A DNA stretch of 64,000 nucleotides, from positions 1,116,001-1,180,000 of the forward strand of contig OZ240687.1 of the NCBI GenBank assembly GCA_965199285.1, in the 5' to 3' direction. Positions 24,137-33,014 of the stretch are shown piece by piece. A program made the position numbers and the translations under genes. Each line of letters starts with the position of its first letter. Position 1 is the stretch's first letter. The notes under the pieces were generated by a model. It ran no database searches. It had not been told where the DNA came from and saw only the letters and a list, made by a program, of their open reading frames with translations. This DNA comes from CBDDGJ01 sp965199285. GTDB taxonomy: Bacteria > Pseudomonadota > Alphaproteobacteria > RS24.

Positions 24137-24586
24137 ATGAAACGGCATATGAGATTGGCTTATATATGGTTTGGTTTTTGTCTCAGTCTCGCTTTCGGGG
24201 CAAATGCAGCGATACAAGTGCCAACCGCAAGCTATCCGGTTGAAGTGATTAAAGTTATCGATGGCGATAGTTTTGTTGTTCGGATTGCCTTATGGCCGCA
24301 AATGGAAATTGTCACCACGGTTCGAGTCGCCGAAATTGATACGCCCGAATTGCGTGGCAAATGCGAAACAGAACGCAAATTAGCAAAACATGCCGAACGC
24401 TTTTCCCGTCGCTGGCTTGATAAGGGGCAAGTTTTTATCACCAATGTCAAAAACGATAAATATGGCAATCGGGTGGTGGCGCATGTCACCCGCAGCGACC
24501 AAACCACACTGGCGGAGGCTTTATTATCGGCCTCGCTAGCTCAACCCTATCCGCAGAAAAACAAGCAGAAAGCGTGGTGTCCATAG
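24137..24586 (+). CDS. Secreted thermonuclease-family (SNase-like) protein
   Basis: A 149-residue protein with a signal peptide (LAYIWFGFCLSLAFGANAA) and a staphylococcal nuclease-like fold: VIDGDSFVVRI, TVRVAEIDTPELRGK (Arg and Asp/Glu of the active site) and DKYGNRVVAHV (second Arg). It would cut nucleic acids in the periplasm or outside. The ATG at 24137 begins the signal peptide; the longer frame from 24059 reads through A+T-rich leader sequence and is unlikely. It is convergent with the ATP synthase operon. GGCGA/TCGCC can form a small hairpin upstream near 24029-24045. Confidence 0.85.
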   Translation: MKRHMRLAYIWFGFCLSLAFGANAAIQVPTASYPVEVIKVIDGDSFVVRIALWPQMEIVTTVRVAEIDTPELRGKCETERKLAKHAERFSRRWLDKGQVFITNVKNDKYGNRVVAHVTRSDQTTLAEALLSASLAQPYPQKNKQKAWCP

Positions 24587-24696
24587 TCTTTTTGCTAGAC
24601 AGGTATTGCGCATCTGCTTTTTTGGTGAACACGCATAGCAGCACACCAGGATTAATTTAAGTTTAGAAACAGTGTAAAAAAGCAAAAAGGGAGCTA

Positions 24697-25173
24697 TTAT
24701 TGCAGCTCTTTAATGGTTTCGTTCATCATCGCCTGCGCGGCTTCGGGGGTCATATTTTCAGTAATAATCTGCTCCGACGCATCAATCGCTGCCGTCACCA
24801 CCGCGCCGCGCAACTGTTTTAATATCTCTTCTTCAGAGCGCGCAATTTTGCGTTCTGCTTCCGCCTGCCGGCGGATAAGCTGCGCTTCCATTGCTTGCTT
24901 TGCCTGTTCTGCCATAGTTTCGGCGCGGGCGCGGGCATCATTTAGAATTTGCTCGGCTTCGGCTTTCGCTTGCTGCTGCTTGGCTTTATAATCGGCAAGC
25001 AGTTTTTCAGCATCTTCGCGTAACGCTTTGGCTTGCGCTAATTCATCCGCAATCGCTTCCGCCTTACTGTCCAAAGCCGCCAGAACTTTTCGCGGTAAGC
25101 CTAAATATAAAAAGACCGCGATAACGATTGCAAATGAGATTGCAACCCACGCACTTTCATCAAGAAATCCCAT
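24697..25173 (-). CDS. atpF: F0 ATP synthase subunit b
   Basis: A 158-residue b subunit: one N-terminal membrane helix (ESAWVAISFAIVIAVFLYLG), then a long charged coiled coil rich in Ala, Glu, Lys and Gln (about 28-140) that forms the peripheral stalk. It differs from the upstream b' copy, as in alphaproteobacteria and phototrophs that use a b/b' heterodimer. Last gene of the F0 operon, three bases after b'. F1 genes are not in the window, so F0 and F1 are split. Confidence 0.95.
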   Translation of the reverse strand: MGFLDESAWVAISFAIVIAVFLYLGLPRKVLAALDSKAEAIADELAQAKALREDAEKLLADYKAKQQQAKAEAEQILNDARARAETMAEQAKQAMEAQLIRRQAEAERKIARSEEEILKQLRGAVVTAAIDASEQIITENMTPEAAQAMMNETIKELQ

Positions 25174-25176
25174 TGC

Positions 25177-25662
25177 TTACGCCCTTTTTTGCTTTTCAAG
25201 CGCCGCCGTAATCGCCGCTTCTTCTACCACAATGCCGCTTGTCGCCGCGACAATATCGGCAATAATATCTTTTGCCGCAGTTTCAACATTTGCCATAGCA
25301 TCCGCCTGTAGCTGACTTAAACGCTGCTCAGCCTCTGCCATTTGGTTGGCTAATTGGGCATCTAGTTCAGCTTTTTTCTGCTGTGCCTCAGCCTGCATAT
25401 CTTTATGGATTTGCTGCGCGGTCTTCACCGCTTCAACCCGCGCCCCTTGCAACGCGTTTTCATAAGTCTGCATGGCATGTTCCGCCTCATCTTTGAGCTG
25501 TTGCGCCAGCTCAAGATCGGCCTGAATAGAGCTCTCGCGCTGTTCAATCGTGCCGCGAATACGCGGTAAAATCAGCAATGATAAAACCGCGTAAAGAAAG
25601 GTGAATCCTGCCACCAGCCAAAAAAGCTGTGACGCAAAACTCTCCGGATTAAGTTGTGGCAT
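25177..25662 (-). CDS. atpG: F0 ATP synthase subunit b'
   Basis: A 161-residue second b-type subunit with an N-terminal membrane helix (SQLFWLVAGFTFLYAVLSLLILPRI) and a long coiled coil. It pairs with the following b subunit to form the stalk holding F1 to F0. The order c, b', b matches alphaproteobacterial F0 operons. Some annotations call it atpF2 or atpX. Confidence 0.94.
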   Translation of the reverse strand: MPQLNPESFASQLFWLVAGFTFLYAVLSLLILPRIRGTIEQRESSIQADLELAQQLKDEAEHAMQTYENALQGARVEAVKTAQQIHKDMQAEAQQKKAELDAQLANQMAEAEQRLSQLQADAMANVETAAKDIIADIVAATSGIVVEEAAITAALEKQKRA

Positions 25663-25682
25663 AAGTTAATCTCGCTTATTGC

Positions 25683-25907
25683 TTAGGCAACAAAGAGCAA
25701 AATCAGCGCGATAATCAGCCCAAACAGACCTGTTGCTTCAGCCAATGCGAACCCAAGCAGCAAATTCGGGAATTGCTCTTGAGCGGCAGATGGATTACGC
25801 AAAGCGCCAGATAAGAAATTACCAAAAATCGTGCCGATACCAATACCCGCACCTGCAAGCGCCACACATGCCAGCCCTGCTCCGATAAATTTTCCTGCTT
25901 CTTCCAT
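25683..25907 (-). CDS. atpE: F0 ATP synthase subunit c
   Basis: A 74-residue c subunit of two membrane helices joined by a polar loop. The proton-binding acidic residue is the Glu in LGFALAEATGLF, and the first helix has the glycine-rich packing GLACVALAGAGIGIGTIFGNF. The loop contains RNPSA. The ring of these subunits rotates as protons pass. There is no sodium-type ligand set visible, so a proton ring is assumed. Confidence 0.96.
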   Translation of the reverse strand: MEEAGKFIGAGLACVALAGAGIGIGTIFGNFLSGALRNPSAAQEQFPNLLLGFALAEATGLFGLIIALILLFVA

Positions 25908-25931
25908 AATATACCTCCAAATTGGTTATTG

Positions 25932-26699
25932 TTAATGGTGAATATGCATTACATCATTAATGTAAATACAAGTGAGAATCGCAAATACATAAGCCTGTAG
26001 AGCCGCAATCAAAAACTCTAAAGCCGTAAATGCAATCATAATTGAAAATGGTGCAATCGCAAGCGGAATAAGCCCCGCCGCGCTTAAGCCAACGACAAAG
26101 CTGGCAAAAATCTTTAACATTGTGTGACCCGCCATCATATTGCCAAACAGCCGCACTGACAGGCTGACCGGACGAGTGAGAAATGAAATCAGCTCAATCA
26201 CAATCAATAAGGGCAACATCACAATCGGCACGCCGCTAGGGACAAATAATTTGAAAAAACCAAAGCCGTTTTTGGCAAAGCCAACCAGAATAATCAGCAC
26301 AAATACCAGCGATGCCAGCGCGAAAGTGACGATTAAATGGCTGGTGACCGTAAAGGAATAGGGCAACATGCCAAACATATTGCAAAATAAAACAAACATA
26401 AACAAAGTGAAGATGAACGGCACAAATTTTTTACCATCATCACCAATATTTTGCTGCACCATATCGCGGACAAAGCCATAAATCATCTCACCCAAAAGCT
26501 GCAACCGCCCCGGAACCAGCGCATTTTTTCGCGCCGCAAAGCCCATCAGCAATAAAATTGACCCGATCGCAAGGCTCATCCATAAAGTCGAATTTGTGAA
26601 ACTGACATCATATCCGGCAAGCTGCAAATCAAGCAACGGGATAATCTCAAATTGATGCATAGGGTCGAAACCTTTATCAGCATGTTGTTCAGCCGCCAC
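25932..26699 (-). CDS. atpB: F0 ATP synthase subunit a
   Basis: A 255-residue a subunit with five to six membrane helices. The essential arginine is in VSLSVRLFGNMMAGH, and conserved polar residues occur in the last helices (LEFLIAALQAYVFAILTCIYIND). It forms the proton half-channels next to the c ring. It follows atpI and precedes atpE on the same strand. Confidence 0.96.
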   Translation of the reverse strand: MAAEQHADKGFDPMHQFEIIPLLDLQLAGYDVSFTNSTLWMSLAIGSILLLMGFAARKNALVPGRLQLLGEMIYGFVRDMVQQNIGDDGKKFVPFIFTLFMFVLFCNMFGMLPYSFTVTSHLIVTFALASLVFVLIILVGFAKNGFGFFKLFVPSGVPIVMLPLLIVIELISFLTRPVSLSVRLFGNMMAGHTMLKIFASFVVGLSAAGLIPLAIAPFSIMIAFTALEFLIAALQAYVFAILTCIYINDVMHIHH

Positions 26700-26786
26700 G
26701 TTGATCCCTTTCGCAGTTCAGTATTGATGCACCACATAGCCTAAATTGAGCTTTATTAAAAGGCTTTTTTTAAGGTTTTTTCGCGA

Positions 26787-27089
26787 TTACTTGTGGTTAT
26801 TTTCGGCCGCGATTCTTTTAATCTCGCGCAGCGCATTATAGACCCCTGAAAACATCCCTAAAAACAATAAAATCAGGGTGAGAATTGGGGCTGTATCAAA
26901 CTGTCTATCCAGCCACCAGCCAATAAAGCCGCCCACCCCTATGCCAACCACAATCTCAATCACCATCCGATACGCCAGTGATAGTAAATGCCCTTTTTTC
27001 TCTGCTTGTGCGGGGGCGGCAGATGAATCACCTTTCAGGCTCTGGATTTTCTGCTCTAAGGCAGCAAGTTCATCTTTATCTTTACTCAT
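26787..27089 (-). CDS. atpI: ATP synthase assembly protein AtpI (AtpZ/AtpI-like)
   Basis: About 100 residues: a charged cytoplasmic N-terminal part, then two membrane helices (MVIEIVVGIGVGGFIGWWLDRQF and LTLILLFLGMFSGVYNALREI) typical of the AtpZ/AtpI family, which helps c-ring assembly or Mg supply. The ATG at 27089 is preferred over the frame start at 27152, which would overlap the smc gene. It heads the F0 operon and begins 11 bases after the smc stop, so the operon may be read from further upstream. Confidence 0.9.
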   Translation of the reverse strand: MSKDKDELAALEQKIQSLKGDSSAAPAQAEKKGHLLSLAYRMVIEIVVGIGVGGFIGWWLDRQFDTAPILTLILLFLGMFSGVYNALREIKRIAAENNHK

Positions 27090-27099
27090 AGCGGAGCCT

Positions 27100-30000
27100 T
27101 TATTGTTGCTGCGCGATACGCTCAACACGACTTGCCTGCTCATTATGGGCATAGCCTTCCGCCGTTTGCAAATCGACCGAAAGAAGCTGGCTTACGCCAT
27201 GCTCTTGCATGGTGACACCAAATAAGCGATCCATCCGCGCCATGGTTAGCGCGTGATGGGTGATGATAAGGAATCGGGTGCCGGTTTCTTCTTGTATTTC
27301 GCGTACCAGATTGCAATAGCGTTCGACATTCGCATCATCCAATGGCGCATCAACCTCATCAAGCACACAAATCGGCGAGGGGTTGGTTAAAAACACCGCA
27401 AAGGTGAGCGCGGTGGCGGTAAGCGCCTGCTCACCACCTGAAAGCAATGACATAATTTGCGGCTTTTTACCCGGTGGGTGCGCCAGAATTTCTAAGCCCG
27501 CCTCCAGCGGGTCATCAGAATCAACCAGCTGCAATTCGGCTTTGCCGCCGCCAAAAAGCTGGACAAATAATTTTTGGAAATGCGCATTCACCTTTTCAAA
27601 CGCGTCTAGCAGCCTCTGCCGCCCTTCCCGATTAAGCTGGCCAATGCCATAGCGCAATTTATGAATGGCTTTGCCAAGCTCTTCCCGCTCGGCCGTGATG
27701 GCGTCGATTTGGCTTTGCATCTCTTTTGCCTCTTCTTCCGCCCGCAAATTCACCCCGCCAAGATTTTCTCTTTCGCGGCGATATTTTTCGAGCTTCGCTT
27801 CAACCTCAGAGGCGGCGGGCAAACCCTCTTCTTCCGCATATCCTGACAGATTTAACGCCTCTTTCGGCGAGACTTGCAAACGTTCAGAAAGTGTTTCAAC
27901 CGCCTGTGCCAAGCGTTCATTTTCGGTTACATTGCGTTCTTCGCAACGGGCATGGTCGGCGCGCGCATCTGAAAGAACAGATTGCCCTTTTTGCACGGCC
28001 TGATCGGACGCGCGCAATGCGGCTTCAGCTTGTACCACAATATCGCTTGCTTTTTTATGTTTTTCTTCTGTCTCCGACAAAAGGTCAAGTAATTGCCGCT
28101 GCTGTTCGGCAAATAGCTCTGGTTGCACTTGCTGATTTTTATAAGTCGTGCGCATATCCTGCAAGCGCGTATCGATTTCCGCAACCCGTGCCGCGCTCGT
28201 GTCTTTGCGTGCAGCCCAAGAGTTAATCTCTTGCGCCACCCGAATTTTATTTTGCTCGCGCAACTCACGACGGGTGCGAATGGCTTGCGCTTCTACCCGC
28301 GCCGTGGCAAGCTGCGCCCGCAATTCCTCAACCATATGCTGGCGGTTTTGCCCTTCGCTTTCAAAATCGGTATCTTGCGACAGCACGTGCAAATCCTGCT
28401 TGCTCTTTGTTTGCGCTTGCTGCACATCTTCCAAATCATCCTGCAAACGGCTGAGCGCCTCATCAAGCATGGTAATGCGGGCTTGATAATCAGCGTCAGT
28501 TTTTTCGGCTTCTGCCAAATCCTGCTTTTTATCTGCCAGTTGTTTTTCAGTGTCGCGAATGTCTGCTTGCAACTGCGCGCAAGATTGTGCAGCCGCTTGA
28601 TGCTTTTGGCTGGCGGCTGTTTCTTGCGCCACCGCCTGCGCCAGTTTTTTGCGCGCTGCCGGCACGTGCAATGCCAATTCCTGCAAACGATTACGCTGCT
28701 GCAAAGCATTAGCAACCATTTCGGTTGCGGCGACAGTGGCACAATAGCCATCCCACCGCCATAAATCACCTTGCCGCGAGACCAAACGCTGACCCGGTAA
28801 TAATTGCGCTTGCAAATCCGCTCCTTGTTCCGGCTCAACCACGCCGATTTGCGACAAGCGCCGCGACAAGAGGGGATCGGTTTTAACAAAATCACTTAAC
28901 GGGCGCACCCCTGCCGGCAGGTTTTGCGCCGAAGGATGTCCGAGTGGGTACACGATAAGCCGCCAATGGGTTGGCGCTTCAATATTTTCAGAGGCCTGCA
29001 AATCATCCCCCAAAGCGGCTCCTAAAGCTGTCTCATAACCCGTTGCAACCGTGACATGTTCCATTAAAGGCGTATAGTGAACGTCATCGGCTTGCGCAAA
29101 AACTGCCATCAGCGTGGCTTGCTCGGCAATATATTTCTCGCTTTCCAATTCAGCCTTTTGGCGTGCCTCGCGCAGCTCCTCGCATTTTGCCGCAAGCTCA
29201 TCGGCGCTGCGCCTGCTCATATCATATTGTGTGGTCTGTTTTTCGATTTGCGCTTCGAGCGTTTTTATCTCATTGCGAAGCTGCACAACAAAATCTTCAG
29301 GCACGATTTCTGACAATAATAATTGTTTGTTTTCTTCCCGATTTTGTTTCTCGGATAATAAACGCTCTGCCCGTGTTTTTGAGGATGAAACCGCCTCTTC
29401 TAAGGCGCGCATTTTCGCCTTATGGTCGGCAGATTTTTGATTAATCTCATCCAACACATGTTCGGCTTCGGATAATTGCTGTTGGAGGGCAGCAAATTTT
29501 TCTTCTGCTCGCGCTTCATCTTCGCCCTCATCTGCTTCAGATTCAGCAGATATTTTTTCGTCCTCAAGCGCCAGCGCCTGTAATTGCGCCAGCGCATCTT
29601 CAAGCCTTTTCACCTCGACCATATGATCATGCTCCAGCCTGTCGATTTGCTCTTTTAAGCCTTCAAGCATTGTCCGCGCATGTTGTTCCTTCTCGCTTAG
29701 CGTATCTTTTTCATGCTGCACGCGGCGAAGCGCGGCCGCAGCTTCTGCCTCCGCCTCGCGCACTGTCTGCATATGCTCTTGCGCCGCGACCTGTGCTGTC
29801 GATGTGCGCGCCGCATTTGTGGTTGCTTCTTGTAATGAGGCTTGCGCCGCGGCGAGCGTTTTTTCAGCCTCAGCGCATTGGGTTTGCGCTATATGCCACC
29901 GCAAATAAAGCAGCAATGCTTCGGCTTGGCGCATTTGTTCGGCAATATTTTTATATCGCTTTGCTTGCCGCTCTTGTCTTTTTAGCCCCCGCAAATGAGT

Positions 30001-30606
30001 TTCTAATTGGCCGAGATTATCATCCACCCTCATTAGATTTGTCTCCGCCGCACGTAGCCTTAGCTCCGCATCATGACGACGACTATGCAGCCCGGTAATG
30101 CCCGCCGCCTCTTCCAATATTTTACGCCGATCGACCGGCTTGGCGGTGATAAGCGCGCCAATCTGTCCCTGCTGCACCAGCGCGGTTGAGCGTGCACCGG
30201 TTGAGCTATCGGCAAAAAATAGCTGCACATCGCGCGCCCGCACATCGGTTCCGTTAATCCGATAGGCTGAACCGGATTCGCGCTCGATCCGCCGGCTGAT
30301 TTGCAATTCATCATCCTGATTATATTCGGCCGGCGCATCATGCGCCTGATTGTTCAAAAACAGACTCACTTCCGCATGATTGCGGGCAGGGCGGAGATTC
30401 GTACCGGCAAAAATCACATCCTCCATCCCGCTGGCGCGCATGGATTTATAAGAGGTCTCCCCCATCACCCAGCGTAGCGCTTCAACCAGATTTGATTTGC
30501 CGCAGCCATTTGGTCCAACAATGCCGGTGAGGCCTGGCAAAATATCCAGATCCGTATGCTCGACAAATGACTTAAACCCGGAAAGGCGCAGGCGATCAAA
30601 ATGCAT
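27100..30606 (-). CDS. smc: Chromosome segregation protein SMC
   Basis: About 1168 residues. The N-terminal ATPase half has LSGFKSFVEHTDLDI and Walker A GPNGCGKSN. Two long coiled coils flank a hinge around residues 510-640. The C-terminal head has the signature SLLSGGEQALTATAL and Walker B PICVLDEVDAPLDDANV. It organises and segregates the chromosome together with ScpA and ScpB, which are not in the window. The ATG at 30606 (MHFDRLRLSGFKSF) fits the family; a GTG at 30627 would overlap the dsbA-like stop. Gene order dciA-dsbA-smc is typical of alphaproteobacteria. Confidence 0.97.
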   Translation of the reverse strand: MHFDRLRLSGFKSFVEHTDLDILPGLTGIVGPNGCGKSNLVEALRWVMGETSYKSMRASGMEDVIFAGTNLRPARNHAEVSLFLNNQAHDAPAEYNQDDELQISRRIERESGSAYRINGTDVRARDVQLFFADSSTGARSTALVQQGQIGALITAKPVDRRKILEEAAGITGLHSRRHDAELRLRAAETNLMRVDDNLGQLETHLRGLKRQERQAKRYKNIAEQMRQAEALLLYLRWHIAQTQCAEAEKTLAAAQASLQEATTNAARTSTAQVAAQEHMQTVREAEAEAAAALRRVQHEKDTLSEKEQHARTMLEGLKEQIDRLEHDHMVEVKRLEDALAQLQALALEDEKISAESEADEGEDEARAEEKFAALQQQLSEAEHVLDEINQKSADHKAKMRALEEAVSSSKTRAERLLSEKQNREENKQLLLSEIVPEDFVVQLRNEIKTLEAQIEKQTTQYDMSRRSADELAAKCEELREARQKAELESEKYIAEQATLMAVFAQADDVHYTPLMEHVTVATGYETALGAALGDDLQASENIEAPTHWRLIVYPLGHPSAQNLPAGVRPLSDFVKTDPLLSRRLSQIGVVEPEQGADLQAQLLPGQRLVSRQGDLWRWDGYCATVAATEMVANALQQRNRLQELALHVPAARKKLAQAVAQETAASQKHQAAAQSCAQLQADIRDTEKQLADKKQDLAEAEKTDADYQARITMLDEALSRLQDDLEDVQQAQTKSKQDLHVLSQDTDFESEGQNRQHMVEELRAQLATARVEAQAIRTRRELREQNKIRVAQEINSWAARKDTSAARVAEIDTRLQDMRTTYKNQQVQPELFAEQQRQLLDLLSETEEKHKKASDIVVQAEAALRASDQAVQKGQSVLSDARADHARCEERNVTENERLAQAVETLSERLQVSPKEALNLSGYAEEEGLPAASEVEAKLEKYRRERENLGGVNLRAEEEAKEMQSQIDAITAEREELGKAIHKLRYGIGQLNREGRQRLLDAFEKVNAHFQKLFVQLFGGGKAELQLVDSDDPLEAGLEILAHPPGKKPQIMSLLSGGEQALTATALTFAVFLTNPSPICVLDEVDAPLDDANVERYCNLVREIQEETGTRFLIITHHALTMARMDRLFGVTMQEHGVSQLLSVDLQTAEGYAHNEQASRVERIAQQQ

Positions 30607-30623
30607 AATCTGCTCTCTTAAAC

Positions 30624-31361
30624 TCACTCTTCTGCTGGTAGGAATGGCCGCATAAGTTTTTCAAATTCAGATAAGGGTACATTGCCTTCCAGTTTCTGTC
30701 CATTCACAAAAAATGTCGGGGTGGAACGAACATCAAGCTCATCATAGGCGGCTTTTTGCATCGCTCTTATCCCATCCAAAACATCGTGATTTTTAAGGCA
30801 GGCGCGAAACTCTTCACCTGTCATCCCGACTTGGCGGGCAATTTTTTCAAACTCAAGAGCCGGGTCATCTGAGCGCGACCATTGGCTTTGCCTCAAAAAT
30901 AATGTATCGAGCAAAATCAGTCTCCGCTCTGGCACAATACATTGCGCCAACATCGCACCCGTCGTCGCAAGTGTATCAAACGGCATGGGTCGGAATTTCA
31001 TCTGCACCAGCCCTTTATCAATATAATTGCGCTTAAGCGCCGGCAAGCCTTGCGCGTGAAACGCCGCGCAATGGGGGCATGTAAGCGATGAATATTCGAC
31101 AATCACAATCGGCGCATCATCTACGCCAAGCGTAATCTCGCCAAGCGGGTTGGCTGCCTCTAACGCATCAGAAGGCGGCGCGGCAATAATTTCTGAAACA
31201 TCAACCATTGCGTCTGCATTATCGGCTGTATTGTCAGCCTCACCCATTGCTTGTTGAGCTGTTTCAGCCTGTGGCTCATCGCCGCCACCCACATGCCAGC
31301 CAAAAAAGATAAGCCCCCCTGCAATCACAGCACTCAAAATGATTTTGGAAATATTTTGCAT
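30624..31361 (-). CDS. DsbA-family thiol:disulfide oxidoreductase
   Basis: A 245-residue protein with an N-terminal membrane or signal segment (IILSAVIAGGLIFFGWHVGGG), a ~50-residue acidic linker, and a DsbA-like thioredoxin domain with the active site CPHC (SSLTCPHCAAFH) and the cis-proline loop RSTPTFFVNG. It probably acts in the periplasm on extracytoplasmic thiols. The acidic, low-complexity linker rich in Ala, Asp and Glu sets it apart from classical DsbA. It lies between dciA and smc in an apparent operon. Confidence 0.9.
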   Translation of the reverse strand: MQNISKIILSAVIAGGLIFFGWHVGGGDEPQAETAQQAMGEADNTADNADAMVDVSEIIAAPPSDALEAANPLGEITLGVDDAPIVIVEYSSLTCPHCAAFHAQGLPALKRNYIDKGLVQMKFRPMPFDTLATTGAMLAQCIVPERRLILLDTLFLRQSQWSRSDDPALEFEKIARQVGMTGEEFRACLKNHDVLDGIRAMQKAAYDELDVRSTPTFFVNGQKLEGNVPLSEFEKLMRPFLPAEE

Positions 31362-31460
31362 AGATCAGCTCCTCATAACTGTAGCATTTCGCATCCTATA
31401 TTAGACATGATTCTAGCCGATAATCCCATCAATCAAGGCCGATGAACTGTGGAAAACTAA

Positions 31461-31940
31461 TCACCCCTCCCGCCGTGCAATATGTGCGCCCAAACGCGCC
31501 AAGGCTTGTTTTAATTCACCCTCTGGCATATCGAGCCTGGCGGCAGCGTGGTCAATTTCCTCCTGCCGTAAAGGGGCAGCAGGTTTAACCGGCACATGTG
31601 TGGTAAGGGGGGCTTGGATAATCTGCAATTTCTTAACCACATTGTCGCCATAATATTGATTAATGCGCGCCAAAATCTGAGCCGAATAATGCTGCACTTC
31701 AAGCGCCATCGCGCCTTCGACCCGCACGGTGAGCGTCGCGCCATCGCGGCCATAATGCGATAATCTTTCTGGCCGCGACCATCCCGCTAACTGACTGCCG
31801 ACAATCGCTTGCCAATGCGCTAAAATATCGACATCCCGAAAGCCACGAAGTCTCAGAGCCGGGCGGGTAAGTTTGCGGGTGAAATGCCCTACCGCGCGTG
31901 GGTGGAAACCCCTTTTGGTGATTGTCTTATCACTGCTCAT
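31461..31940 (-). CDS. dciA: DciA-like DUF721 protein
   Basis: A 159-residue protein with a DUF721 domain (LRGFRDVDILAHWQAIVGSQLAGWSRPERLSHYGRDGATLTVRVEGAMALEVQHYSAQILARINQYYGDNVVKKLQII). DUF721 proteins are DciA, the ancestral helicase operator that helps load DnaB at the origin. The C-terminus is a short helical tail. It diverges from mutY with only 16 bp between the two start codons, so their promoters overlap the opposite gene. Family assignment is good; the exact role here is by homology. Confidence 0.85.
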   Translation of the reverse strand: MSSDKTITKRGFHPRAVGHFTRKLTRPALRLRGFRDVDILAHWQAIVGSQLAGWSRPERLSHYGRDGATLTVRVEGAMALEVQHYSAQILARINQYYGDNVVKKLQIIQAPLTTHVPVKPAAPLRQEEIDHAAARLDMPEGELKQALARLGAHIARREG

Positions 31941-31956
31941 AGCTTACATATATAAC

Positions 31957-32994
31957 ATGAAAACAGAGTTTCCGATAGCCGCTTTGCAAGCCTGGTATCA
32001 CAAAAACGCCCGCCGCCTGCCCTGGCGCAAGGCGCGCCCAAACCCTTATCATGTCTGGCTGTCAGAAATTATGTTACAGCAGACCGTGGTGGCAACAGTG
32101 ATCCCCTATTTCGAAACATTCACCCGCAAATGGAAAGATTTGCATGCCCTTGCAGCGGCTGCCGAAGAAGAGGTGATGACGGCATGGGCGGGGCTAGGTT
32201 ATTATGCCCGCGCTCGCAATATGCTAAAATGCGCCCGTATCATCGTACAGGATTATGATGGCAAGCTACCACAACAAGAAAGCGAATTGATAAAGCTACC
32301 CGGCATTGGCTCCTATACTGCCGCCGCCATTGCCGCGATTGCTTTTGACCAACCCACCGCACCGGTAGATGGTAATATTGAGCGGGTACTGGCGCGGGTG
32401 TTTGCCGACCAGACGCCCTTGCCGGCTTTGAAAGCCAATATTAAAGATTATGCAAGACAGATTTACCCGCCGCAAAAAGCCGGTATATTCGCGCAAGCAT
32501 TGATGGATTTGGGCGCGACCATCTGCACCCCGAAATCGCCGTCTTGTGCCATCTGCCCCTGCCAGAATAAATGCGCCGCCCACGCCCAAAATATCGCCGC
32601 CAGCTTGCCGCGCCGCGCCGCCAAAAAAGAAAAGCCAATAAGACGCGGGGCGATTTACTGGCTGGAGAATCAACGCGGGCAAGTGCTGCTGCGGCAGCGC
32701 CCGGATAAAGGCTTATTAGGGGGCATGTTGGAATTTCCGTCAATCGGTTGGGATACGCCCAATGATTGCGACCTTCCGGCGCTTTGTTCACGCCTGTCAC
32801 CGCAAGACTGGTGCGCCCATAATGATGAAATTATCCATGTTTTCACCCATTTTCGATTGCAGCTGAAATTATATAAAGCCATCGCCCCAAAAGGGTTCCG
32901 TAAACCGCCTGACTGTTTATGGGCAGATAGCCATGAATTTGCTGCCCTGCCTTTGCCGAGCCTTATGCAGAAAGTCATAAGACAGTGTGCTTAA
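31957..32994 (+). CDS. mutY: A/G-specific adenine glycosylase MutY
   Basis: A 345-residue MutY that removes adenine opposite 8-oxoguanine. Motifs: SEIMLQQTVVATVIPYF (catalytic Glu region), helix-hairpin-helix LPGIGSYTAAAIAA, catalytic Asp in VDGNIERVLAR, the [4Fe-4S] ligands C-x6-C-x2-C-x5-C in CTPKSPSCAICPCQNKC, and a C-terminal Nudix-like 8-oxoG recognition domain. The ATG at 31957 gives the normal N-terminus; the longer frame from 31873 runs through the divergent dciA gene. MutT is found elsewhere in the window (42254). Confidence 0.96.
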   Translation: MKTEFPIAALQAWYHKNARRLPWRKARPNPYHVWLSEIMLQQTVVATVIPYFETFTRKWKDLHALAAAAEEEVMTAWAGLGYYARARNMLKCARIIVQDYDGKLPQQESELIKLPGIGSYTAAAIAAIAFDQPTAPVDGNIERVLARVFADQTPLPALKANIKDYARQIYPPQKAGIFAQALMDLGATICTPKSPSCAICPCQNKCAAHAQNIAASLPRRAAKKEKPIRRGAIYWLENQRGQVLLRQRPDKGLLGGMLEFPSIGWDTPNDCDLPALCSRLSPQDWCAHNDEIIHVFTHFRLQLKLYKAIAPKGFRKPPDCLWADSHEFAALPLPSLMQKVIRQCA

Positions 32995-33014
32995 GCGGTT
33001 TTCCCGAAACGGCT

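Noticed and set aside
27726..28764. Long plus-strand reading frames opposite smc
   Set aside because: They are shadows of the coiled-coil coding strand: no ribosome sites, biased composition, and smc is intact through the region.
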